Below, in pieces: positions 1-5,363 of a stretch of DNA of 5,363 nt. The notes below the pieces were generated by a model. It ran no database searches. It was not told where the DNA came from and saw only the letters and a list, made by a program, of their open reading frames with translations. Within the stretch, counting starts at the first letter, position 1. Every line of letters begins with the position of its first letter. Where the stretch lies: positions 1 to 5,363 of the forward strand of contig JAAXIE010000343.1 in the NCBI GenBank assembly GCA_012270525.1. Direction: 5' to 3'. The stretch is from Dehalococcoidia bacterium (GTDB lineage Bacteria; Chloroflexota; Dehalococcoidia; UBA3495; JAAXIE01). A program made the translations under genes and the position numbers.

Positions 1-2
1 AT

Positions 3-8
3 ATTATA
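3..8 (-). promoter_or_regulatory. TATAAT hexamer near the window edge (candidate -10 box, leftward)
   Basis: The minus strand reads TATAAT at 8-3, a perfect -10 hexamer in otherwise GC-rich DNA. It lies beyond the inverted repeat, where a promoter for the next leftward gene could sit. No good -35 is visible at 16-18 bases upstream (the region reads TTTTCG), and the gene it might serve is outside the window. Weak evidence. Confidence 0.2.
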
Positions 9-59
9 CCGCACGGAGGCCGTTACGAAAAGCGCAATTTAGCCCTATGAGGGAAGTGC

Positions 60-111
60 AAAACTCAGCCTGCTCTCGGACTTGATACGGGGCCAGAATC
101 CAGAGGCTGAG
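60..111 (-). terminator. Inverted repeat with short T run downstream of herA (possible weak terminator)
   Basis: CTCAGCCT at 64-71 and AGGCTGAG at 104-111 are perfect reverse complements (8 bp). They enclose 32 bases in which GGA (78-80) and TCC (99-101), and TCT (74-76) and AGA (102-104), can extend pairing with bulges. Read on the minus strand, the stem is followed by TTTT (63-60) and then GC. It begins about 58 bases past the herA stop. The position suits an end-of-operon terminator, but the loop is long and the T run is short. It could instead be a chance repeat or another RNA structure. Confidence 0.35.
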
Positions 112-169
112 GTATGGATTCCGCCTATCATTATCCGGAAAAACCTTCGCTCACCCGGGACAGCATATT

Positions 170-1825
170 TCAAAAGAGGTCCTTGATTTCCTCTTCCAAC
201 GTTCTCCCGGGGGAAGCCGCCACATCCTGGACCTGCCGCGTGGATCTGCTCAGCTGTGCGTAGGATTGCTCGGAGCCATATTCCCTTGTGTGGACTACCA
301 CGGGCATGGGCACGGCGTGGCCGAAAATCAGGGCTTGCTGTGTGGACTCCAGGCGCGAGAGCACGTTCCTCAGCTCGCGACTGCCCGGCGCTCCACCCAG
401 CACGGCGTCAATGTCCCTGTCGTTGTCCAGTAGGCAGGTAAGCTTAGTGCCTATCTGGCTCATCACCTCCGAGTCTATGGCCCCGGGCCGCTGGTCTATG
501 ACCATCAGGGTGACGTTGTACTTGCGCATCTCCCTGGCGATCGTGCCGAAGATGGTCTGTGACGCCACGGCGGGATTGAGGAACTTGTGGGCTTCTTCGA
601 TGGTGATGATCAGCGGGCGGGGCTCGCTGCCCAACCCACCCTCCGCTTGCTCCTTCCACCGGACATAACGTTCATGGATGCGCCTCGTGAGCAGGTTGCT
701 CACCAGGATGTAGGCGTTGGTGTCGTTGCCCCAGCGCCCGAACTCAAGCACCACATGCTTGCCGGAGGTCACCTGGTCCAGTATGCGCGAGACCGAATCG
801 TAACCTCCCTTCTCTGACATGAATTCATAGCGCTTCAGGCGCGACAAACGGTTGTACAGACTGCCCAGTGCCTGCGCGTTCACGCCCAGGTCGTTGGCTA
901 CGTCCGACACCTCGGCCCGCCCCTGCAGGTCGAGAAACTCCTTCACCCAGTTGCTACCCCTGAAGTGGCGTTGCAGGTCGTACGCCGCCGACGCCGCCAC
1001 GTCGGACAGGCCCAGGTTGTCCTTCAGTACCTCCACATCCTCCGGCTCGATGTCGCTATAACCGATGTGCACTTCCTCATCGGGCGACAGCCCACGCCGG
1101 CGCGAGCTATCGGGGTCCAACGAGAACACGGCTACCTGGGAGGGAAACAGTTGCTTCAGGCCCTTGACAAAGGTCCCGCCTTCCCTGATCCCCTGCCACC
1201 CGTAGTCGTTGTGCATATCGAACACCAGCATCGAGGCCACGTTCCGCTGGAGTATCCCTGCCAGCAGGAGCCGGGTGAGGAACGTCTTGCCCGTGCCACT
1301 CTTGCCGAAGATTCCAACGGAACGGGCCGCCAGTTGTTGCAGGTTGAGGCAGACCTGGGCCTCCATGTCCAAGGGGCTGCCGATGTAGAAGTAGTCCTTG
1401 CTGTTGTCGTCACCGAATACGGTTGATACGTCCTGCTGGGTTGCGGAGAAGACCTGCGAAAAATGGGCAGGAATGGTCTTGGCTGGTTGCGGTCCGTCGT
1501 CTGTGTCGCCCAGCACCGCTGGCAGGGTCAGTTGAGGCATGAGGGAGAGCCGCCCATAAGCCGCTGTTCCCGTGACTACCTGTCGCACGAAGGGATCGCT
1601 CACGTCGGGGGGTGTGTGTTCCAGGGAGGAATCGGAATTGCCTAGGGACACCTCGGACACCACCCCGAAGAACCGCTGTCTCTCTCCTTGGATGGTGGCA
1701 AAGGTACCGACCTTCACGTCCTCCACCGAAACATCCCCGTCCAAGCGTACGTCGACGCCCCGCGTCAGCGAGCCGCCCAGCACGAGTCCCAAGGGCTTAC
1801 CGGATATTGGCAGGCCGTTCATCAT
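170..1825 (-). CDS. herA: HerA-type DNA translocase/ATPase (HAS-barrel plus FtsK-HerA ATPase core)
   Basis: HerA forms a hexameric ring that uses ATP to move along duplex DNA and feeds it to the NurA nuclease. The 551-residue protein is slightly longer than archaeal HerA (about 500). Domains: an N-terminal HAS-barrel (about 10-100, with GLVLGG, VKVGTFATI and FFGVVSEVS); Walker A GKSGTGKT at 174-181; FDMHNDYGW at 202-210, equivalent to the D-x-H-x-E/D-Y motif after the first core strand of the family; an inserted helical region (about 250-345); Walker B LIITIEEAH at 405-413 with acidic residues at 410-411; REMRKYN at 431-437, which may supply an arginine finger; and IDQRPGAID at 443-451, the QRP signature of HerA ATPases. 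The C-terminal tail is acidic (EEEIKDLF). ATG at 1825 is preferred over the adjacent ATG at 1822 because GGAGG at 1841-1837 lies 11 bases from it and it overlaps the upstream TGA. The call to the HerA family is strong; the pairing with nurA confirms it. Confidence 0.92.
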   Translation of the reverse strand: MMNGLPISGKPLGLVLGGSLTRGVDVRLDGDVSVEDVKVGTFATIQGERQRFFGVVSEVSLGNSDSSLEHTPPDVSDPFVRQVVTGTAAYGRLSLMPQLTLPAVLGDTDDGPQPAKTIPAHFSQVFSATQQDVSTVFGDDNSKDYFYIGSPLDMEAQVCLNLQQLAARSVGIFGKSGTGKTFLTRLLLAGILQRNVASMLVFDMHNDYGWQGIREGGTFVKGLKQLFPSQVAVFSLDPDSSRRRGLSPDEEVHIGYSDIEPEDVEVLKDNLGLSDVAASAAYDLQRHFRGSNWVKEFLDLQGRAEVSDVANDLGVNAQALGSLYNRLSRLKRYEFMSEKGGYDSVSRILDQVTSGKHVVLEFGRWGNDTNAYILVSNLLTRRIHERYVRWKEQAEGGLGSEPRPLIITIEEAHKFLNPAVASQTIFGTIAREMRKYNVTLMVIDQRPGAIDSEVMSQIGTKLTCLLDNDRDIDAVLGGAPGSRELRNVLSRLESTQQALIFGHAVPMPVVVHTREYGSEQSYAQLSRSTRQVQDVAASPGRTLEEEIKDLF

Positions 1826-2424
1826 CGGGGCGATATCCTCCGCAGCAGAGCGTCCAGTCTTGGCAGGTCCGACGCCAGAAGGGCAGCCAATGCCTTTCCC
1901 GCCGCTAACAGGAAACCGCGACGGTCGGGATGTGCCTCGGCCGCCCTCAGGAGCGATGCAACTGCCACCTCATCAACCCTGGCCTGCTGACCCTCCAGGA
2001 GCAGGGGCAGGAAGTAGAGGCTCAGGGTGAACTCTCGCACCTCATCGTAGCTGCACTGGTGCGCGAAGGCGTGTACCGGTGGCGGGAGCGGTGGCAGTCC
2101 GTGTCGTATCGTACCGTCCTCGCTGTGGCCCAATACCCTCGTCTCGAACCGTGTGCACAGCAGACGGCCCAACTGTGGGTTCGACCGGTACACGTCTTCT
2201 TCCGTTTCCTCACCCTCACCACGTGCCACCACCGGTCGACCCGGATACAGGGACTCGGTGCTGATGTGCGATACCACGCCGTACACCGTTGGAGACCGTG
2301 TCACCACCAGAGTGCCCAGTGGCGGGGACTGGTAGAGGTGGTAGCATTGCACGACGCAACGGTCGGTGGCCGATTCCACCACCTCGCCCACCCGGCTGGA
2401 GGTTTCAACTGCGCGCTGCAACAC
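1822..2424 (-). CDS. HAS-barrel-like accessory protein encoded between nurA and herA
   Basis: This 200-residue protein is not one I can name with certainty. The N-terminal part (about 11-60) reads as a small beta-barrel: RVGEVVES, then strands around CVVQCYHLY, PPLGTLVVTRSP, and YGVVSHIS at 48-55. This strand-and-glycine pattern resembles the HAS-barrel at the start of HerA-type ATPases, including VKVGTFATIQ and FFGVVSEVS of the neighbouring HerA. An acidic stretch follows (EGEETEED, 70-77), then NPQLGRLLCTRFETRVLGH (82-100), a proline-rich LPPLPPPVH (110-118), and an Ala/Leu-rich, probably helical C-terminal part (126-198). It has no nuclease or ATPase motif, signal peptide or membrane segment. 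The start is GTG at 2424 with GAGAGAGG eight bases upstream; no internal Met codon exists. The reading frame is the same as that of nurA, whose TAA lies ten codons upstream. The stop overlaps the herA start (ATGA), suggesting translational coupling. A structural or regulatory subunit of HerA-NurA is inferred from fold pattern and position. Confidence 0.75.
   Translation of the reverse strand: MLQRAVETSSRVGEVVESATDRCVVQCYHLYQSPPLGTLVVTRSPTVYGVVSHISTESLYPGRPVVARGEGEETEEDVYRSNPQLGRLLCTRFETRVLGHSEDGTIRHGLPPLPPPVHAFAHQCSYDEVREFTLSLYFLPLLLEGQQARVDEVAVASLLRAAEAHPDRRGFLLAAGKALAALLASDLPRLDALLRRISPR
1837..1841 (-). promoter_or_regulatory. herA: Ribosome binding site of herA
   Basis: GGAGG on the minus strand lies 11 bases upstream of ATG 1825 and 14 from the second ATG at 1822. 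It is within the last codons of the preceding small gene. The somewhat long spacing fits a start that also relies on coupling through the ATGA overlap. Confidence 0.65.
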
Positions 2425-2432
2425 GGCTGGAG

Positions 2433-2440
2433 CCTCTCTC
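2433..2440 (-). promoter_or_regulatory. Ribosome binding site deciding the GTG start of the small gene
   Basis: GAGAGAGG on the minus strand sits eight bases before GTG at 2424, inside the 30-base gap after the nurA stop. It supports independent initiation at this GTG rather than continuation from nurA, with which it is in frame but separated by TAA. Confidence 0.65.
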
Positions 2441-2454
2441 GCACGACCCTTTGG

Positions 2455-3666
2455 TTAGACCCAGGGTACGCGCTTGGAGCGGTTCTTCTCCGAAGTGTAG
2501 ACCGGAAGCCTCTGCCGCCCCAAGGCATCCTCCACCAGTATCCGGAACAGTTCGCGGTCAGTCCCGTCAATCACCGCCTGCTCGTGCGCTTCCATGATGG
2601 CAGCAGGATAACCGTCTCCTCGGCGGCACTGGTCCAGCACCAGGGCGTGGCTCAACTCAAGTCGTTCCCGGTCTTGGGCCACCCATTCGGGGATTTCCAC
2701 GCGCGCCAGCTCTTCGCCGGCATTCAGGTAATAGTAGTAGACATGGTGCTGTCCGTAGTGCTCGCGGGAAATGGACGAGCTGGTGGCGAAGAGACATGAT
2801 CGCTGGCCAGGTGCCAGCATGGCTCCGAAAAGCTCTCTGTCGTTGAACCCGTTCGCCATGTTGCACGGTTCCGGGCCCGAGCGATACAGGCTGCAGGTCC
2901 CCTTGCAGTGGGCCGCATCCTTGTCGCACAGAAGACACCGTACAGTGTGCACCACCTCGGTGCTGCCGGGCAGGCTCACATAGGCAGCCACAGCCATGGG
3001 CCTCCCGTCCGCCAGGCTGCGCAACCGGTCGAGGGCTGGGAGTAGGCCTTCGCGGATCATCAAGTCCCGCACGAAGGGCGGGTGTCCCCGCCCGGTCAGC
3101 CCCCATAACACCAGCGACCCATCGAGCAGGGCCAGCAGGGGTAGTCCGGTGGGCAGGCTCGCCGCGAGGGATGCCAACCCCTCGACCTCCCGGATGGCCC
3201 GTTTGATCCCCAGTAGGGCCCCCTCGATGGGGGCTTCCTCGTTGCCAGCGGCATTCGCCAGTGTAAGGAACAGGTCATCGTCACTGGAGTAGAGTCGAGG
3301 TTCACTTTCGAGACGGGCATACGGATGCTCACCGTAAGTCAGTGCGCAACTTCCCAGATTTATGAGGTAGCAGCGGGCCGGCAGATGGCGGTCGACGTCG
3401 ATGTGTGAACCGTCCACCGAGGCAACGCAATAGTCCGCACATGTTGCTGGCGGATCGTGGCGTGTTGAGAGTTTCTCTTGGGGAACGGCTGCCATGAAGG
3501 GCCGTTCATTGGGGACGGGCAGCCGCGCTGCCACGTCGGCTTCCGTCGCCTTTTCCATCACGTGGAGCATTCGCTCCAAGGCCAGCCGCCTCTCGTCGCT
3601 GGCTCCCTTGGCGTGGGATGCCAAGGCATCAATTTGGGAAGCCGTCTGCCCGATATCCAAGGCCAT
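2455..3666 (-). CDS. nurA: NurA-domain nuclease (DNA end-resection nuclease)
   Basis: NurA is a metal-dependent 5'-3' exo/endonuclease with an RNase H-like core. It forms a dimer on the HerA hexamer and degrades DNA ends during double-strand-break processing. The protein has 403 residues, in the range of bacterial NurA proteins. Seen in the sequence: VDGSHID at 84-90 and LLDGSLVLW at 180-188, each with an Asp expected to bind catalytic Mn/Mg; YVSLPGST at 229-236; YYYLNAGEELARVEIPEW at 311-328; and a C-terminal YPAAIMEAHEQAVIDG segment at 353-368, typical of the family end. An unusual five-cysteine patch lies at 244-268 (separate entry). There is no signal peptide or membrane segment. The ATG at 3666 is supported by GAGGT seven bases upstream, and this site overlaps the selB stop. 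Downstream are a HAS-barrel-like gene and herA, which supports the call. Assignment rests on motif recognition and neighbourhood, not on alignment. The family call is strong; a repair versus anti-phage role cannot be told from sequence. Confidence 0.88.
   Translation of the reverse strand: MALDIGQTASQIDALASHAKGASDERRLALERMLHVMEKATEADVAARLPVPNERPFMAAVPQEKLSTRHDPPATCADYCVASVDGSHIDVDRHLPARCYLINLGSCALTYGEHPYARLESEPRLYSSDDDLFLTLANAAGNEEAPIEGALLGIKRAIREVEGLASLAASLPTGLPLLALLDGSLVLWGLTGRGHPPFVRDLMIREGLLPALDRLRSLADGRPMAVAAYVSLPGSTEVVHTVRCLLCDKDAAHCKGTCSLYRSGPEPCNMANGFNDRELFGAMLAPGQRSCLFATSSSISREHYGQHHVYYYYLNAGEELARVEIPEWVAQDRERLELSHALVLDQCRRGDGYPAAIMEAHEQAVIDGTDRELFRILVEDALGRQRLPVYTSEKNRSKRVPWV
2863..2937 (-). 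other. nurA: Cysteine cluster within NurA (possible metal-binding site)
   Basis: Residues 244-268 of the NurA protein contain five cysteines at 244, 247, 254, 258 and 268 (spacing C-x2-C-x6-C-x3-C-x9-C), with a His at 253. The patch lies between the YVSLPGST motif and the C-terminal half of the nuclease. The spacing could hold a zinc ion or an iron-sulfur cluster, but it matches no named consensus that I can quote. My recollection is that some bacterial NurA homologues also carry cysteines here, so this may be a subfamily trait. That it binds metal is inference. Confidence 0.5.
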
Positions 3667-3671
3667 GACGC

Positions 3672-5363
3672 CTACCTCAGCACCCGCTCGTCCCCGACGC
3701 GACGGGTGACACGTTGCTGGTCCAGGTGCTCCAGCAGGGGCAGTACGTACTTGCGGCTGGAACCCAGCAGGTTGCGGGCTTGCGCCACCGTGATGGAGCC
3801 CTCCGCCTTGGCGTGCTCCACCACCCTCGCCACCATCTCACTGTAGGCCTTGTGGGAGAAGACAACCTCCTCCGACACCTTCACTACCCGCCGCTGTTGA
3901 ATCAGGTAGCCCAGTAGTTCCCCTTCTATGGTCATGTCGGTGGGTGGGGAGAACAGGTCCGACTCCAAGGCAGCCACATAAGAATCAGCCTGCTTGGCCA
4001 TAGCCGGGGTCAGGGTTGCTTCGTGTTCAGGCAGGCGCAGCACGCCCTCTTCCTCGACCAGACGCCCCTCGCTGGACAGACGTGCCGAAAGACGGTTGAA
4101 CACGGCCTGCGACATGCCCATGCGGCTTCGCATCTCCTCGCGTGGCACGCCATTTCGAAGGGGATACTGGCGGTGAAAGTCAGCGAGGATCCGTGCCACG
4201 ACCTGGGTCTGGTCCTGCCAAGCCGCCATTGAGTAGGCCATGGCATCATTGTCCGACCCGGGGTCTCCCAGCAGGGCCACCTTCCCTTCGTCCTGCAGTC
4301 CATCAAGACGTGACCGCACATCCTCCAACGCCAGGTTGGCCCGACGGGAAAGGGTGGTGACGTCGCACGGCCCCCACATGTCTACCGCGTTCAGCAGCGT
4401 GTCATCCCCCGCCTCATGCACCATGGCGAGGCGGTCGATGACGGAAGGCACAAACCTGCGATGCCGCCGTGGCTTGGGGTCGACCACACGCCCGCCACCC
4501 ATGGTATCTTCCGCCGAGCGTGCCACGAACAGGTCGCCCTTCACCAATGGTACCGGGTCGGCGAGGTGGATCTGTACCCAACCCTCCTCGCCCGGTCTCA
4601 ACTCCTTCTGGTCCAGGATACGCAACCGCGCGTTGGACTCGCTGGTATGCAGGTGGAACGTGATCCCCTCGTTGTGGCGTACCGGCCGTGGAGCGTCCCG
4701 GCTCACCCGGAACTGGGCGTCCAGTATGTTGGTGGTCTGGAGCCATCCCGGCACCGTGATCACTTCACCCCGCTGTATCTCTCCGCGAGAGATGCCCGAC
4801 AGGTTGGCGGCCAAGCGCCTGCCCGGGTCGGCTTGCTCCAGTTTCTGTCGGTGACTCTGTAGGCCCCGTACACGACATCGCTCCTTGGTTAGGGCCAGTT
4901 CGACCTCGCTCCCAACCGAAAGATTGCCGTCGATGAGGGTACCCGTGACCACCGTGCCGAAACCAGCGACCGTGAAGCAGCGGTCCACCGGCAATCGCGG
5001 CCGTCCCAAGTCCGGACGTGGCTCGGTGGTGTCCAGCATCGAGTCGATGGTGGCCTTCAGTGCTTCCAGCCCCTTGCCGGTGTAGGCGGAGACGGACACC
5101 ATCGGGGCTTCACGGAAGGTGGTTGGAGCCAGCAAGTCTTCCACCTCGGCCTTCACCAACTCCACCATCTCCTCGTCGACCAGGTCCTCCTTGGTGATGA
5201 CCACCATGCCACGCTTGATTTCCAGCAGGTCGAGAATGGCGAGATGCTCGCGGGTCTGGCGCATGACGCTCTCGTTGGCAGCCACGATGAGCATCGCCAG
5301 GTCGATACCGCCGACGCCTGCCAGCATGTTCTTGATGAACCGCTCATGGCCCGGCACGTCCAC
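3672..5363 (-). CDS. selB: Selenocysteine-specific translation elongation factor SelB, 5'-truncated by window edge
   Basis: SelB is a cytoplasmic GTPase that carries selenocysteyl-tRNA to the ribosome at UGA codons marked by a SECIS hairpin. The window covers 563 codons plus a TAG stop. The first codon, GTG, is an internal Val directly before the G3 motif DVPGHE (residues 2-7), so the P-loop (G1), the switch I/G2 region and the true start lie outside; roughly 55-60 residues are missing by comparison with the usual 610-640. Visible in order: G3 with its His, G4 as TKED (58-61), G5-like SAYTGKG (92-98), a domain-2 beta-barrel opening near [12 protein letters not shown] (131-142), the GGGRVVDP segment (289-296), then a long C-terminal winged-helix region. 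The last winged helix carries [14 protein letters not shown] and RRVGDERVL, matching the SECIS-binding end of bacterial SelB. The residues after G3 read [12 protein letters not shown], slightly divergent from the common DEGVMPQTREH. The stop lies 5 bases before the nurA ATG. No selA, selD or tRNA-Sec gene was seen here. Identification is firm. Confidence 0.95.
   Translation of the reverse strand: MDVPGHERFIKNMLAGVGGIDLAMLIVAANESVMRQTREHLAILDLLEIKRGMVVITKEDLVDEEMVELVKAEVEDLLAPTTFREAPMVSVSAYTGKGLEALKATIDSMLDTTEPRPDLGRPRLPVDRCFTVAGFGTVVTGTLIDGNLSVGSEVELALTKERCRVRGLQSHRQKLEQADPGRRLAANLSGISRGEIQRGEVITVPGWLQTTNILDAQFRVSRDAPRPVRHNEGITFHLHTSESNARLRILDQKELRPGEEGWVQIHLADPVPLVKGDLFVARSAEDTMGGGRVVDPKPRRHRRFVPSVIDRLAMVHEAGDDTLLNAVDMWGPCDVTTLSRRANLALEDVRSRLDGLQDEGKVALLGDPGSDNDAMAYSMAAWQDQTQVVARILADFHRQYPLRNGVPREEMRSRMGMSQAVFNRLSARLSSEGRLVEEEGVLRLPEHEATLTPAMAKQADSYVAALESDLFSPPTDMTIEGELLGYLIQQRRVVKVSEEVVFSHKAYSEMVARVVEHAKAEGSITVAQARNLLGSSRKYVLPLLEHLDQQRVTRRVGDERVLR
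3674..3678 (-). promoter_or_regulatory. nurA: Ribosome binding site of nurA
   Basis: On the minus strand the sequence GAGGTAGGCGTCATG places GAGGT seven bases before the ATG at 3666. The site overlaps the TAG stop of selB, so ribosomes ending selB reach the nurA start directly. This fixes the nurA start and argues for co-expression. Confidence 0.75.

Larger units (their letters stand above)
1..169. other. Region after herA with no gene seen
   Basis: Nothing coding could be supported on either strand. Short open stretches run in from the left edge on the plus strand (stops at 40-42, 48-50 and 83-85), so the tail of a convergent plus-strand gene is possible but has no recognisable sequence. 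No tRNA was found: there is no T-arm consensus or acceptor pairing. The base composition is visibly more AT-rich than in the genes. It contains the inverted repeat and the TATAAT listed separately. Confidence 0.6.

Noticed and set aside
1..169. A tRNA-Sec (selC) gene near selB
   Set aside because: Neither strand shows a T-arm consensus, a CCA-side acceptor pairing or the long extra arm; the inverted repeat does not fit a tRNA cloverleaf.
130..172. Possible selenocysteine readthrough at the herA TGA, given selB upstream (13 more codons to TAA)
   Set aside because: No convincing SECIS-like hairpin directly follows the TGA, the extension has no recognisable content, and HerA ends naturally here.
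1930..2799. Long plus-strand open frame (289 codons)
   Set aside because: It lies antisense across nurA and the small gene, whose minus frames carry recognisable motifs and ribosome sites. The plus-strand translation has no family pattern; GC-rich DNA yields such open frames by chance.
2455..3666. Reading the NurA cysteine patch as a known zinc-ribbon or ferredoxin motif
   Set aside because: The spacing C-x2-C-x6-C-x3-C-x9-C does not match the classic paired C-x2-C zinc ribbon or the C-x2-C-x2-C-x3-C ferredoxin pattern, so it is left as an undefined cluster.
4240..4862. Overlapping plus-strand open frames of 204 and 148 codons
   Set aside because: They are antisense to well-matched selB sequence and their translations are Arg/Ser/Pro-rich low-information shadows.
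1..5363. CRISPR arrays, insertion sequences or integrase/att features
   Set aside because: No regularly spaced direct repeats, terminal inverted repeats or transposase/integrase-like proteins were seen.

Overview
The window holds one leftward (minus-strand) block of four closely packed genes. Read in transcription order from right to left, they are: selB (selenocysteine-specific elongation factor, 5' end cut off by the window edge), a NurA-family nuclease, a 200-residue protein that I read as a HAS-barrel-like accessory protein, and a HerA-type hexameric DNA translocase/ATPase. The junctions are a 5-base gap (selB to nurA), a 30-base gap (nurA to the small gene) and a 4-base ATGA overlap (small gene to herA). 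Each of the last three genes has a recognisable Shine-Dalgarno sequence, and no internal promoter or terminator is evident, so a single transcript is the simplest reading.

The DNA is GC-rich. The long open frames on the plus strand (for example 1930-2799) are shadows of the minus-strand genes. The organism is a bacterium: selB is of the bacterial type with C-terminal winged-helix domains, and Shine-Dalgarno sites are clear. A Chloroflexota (Dehalococcoidia-like) or similar lineage is plausible from the gene content and protein style, but this is inference from memory and was not tested.

Layout: 3672-5363 selB, lacking roughly the first 55-60 codons; 2455-3666 nurA, complete, with an internal cysteine cluster; 1822-2424 the small HAS-barrel-like gene, GTG start; 170-1825 herA, complete, with Walker A, Walker B and QRP motifs; 1-169 non-coding as far as can be seen, with an inverted repeat followed by a short T run on the minus strand (possible weak terminator) and a lone TATAAT close to the window edge.

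How the genes may work together: HerA and NurA form a known helicase-nuclease pair. The HerA hexamer translocates along duplex DNA and is capped by a NurA dimer that degrades the strands, giving DNA-end resection. In archaea the pair usually sits with Mre11-Rad50, which is not in this window. The small protein between them shares the pattern of the HerA N-terminal HAS-barrel and may be a third subunit at the HerA-NurA interface. SelB belongs to a different process (delivery of selenocysteyl-tRNA at UGA codons), and its presence upstream is probably co-transcription rather than functional coupling. I see no complete new system beyond this three-gene resection module. Its third component and the NurA cysteine cluster are the parts most worth following up.
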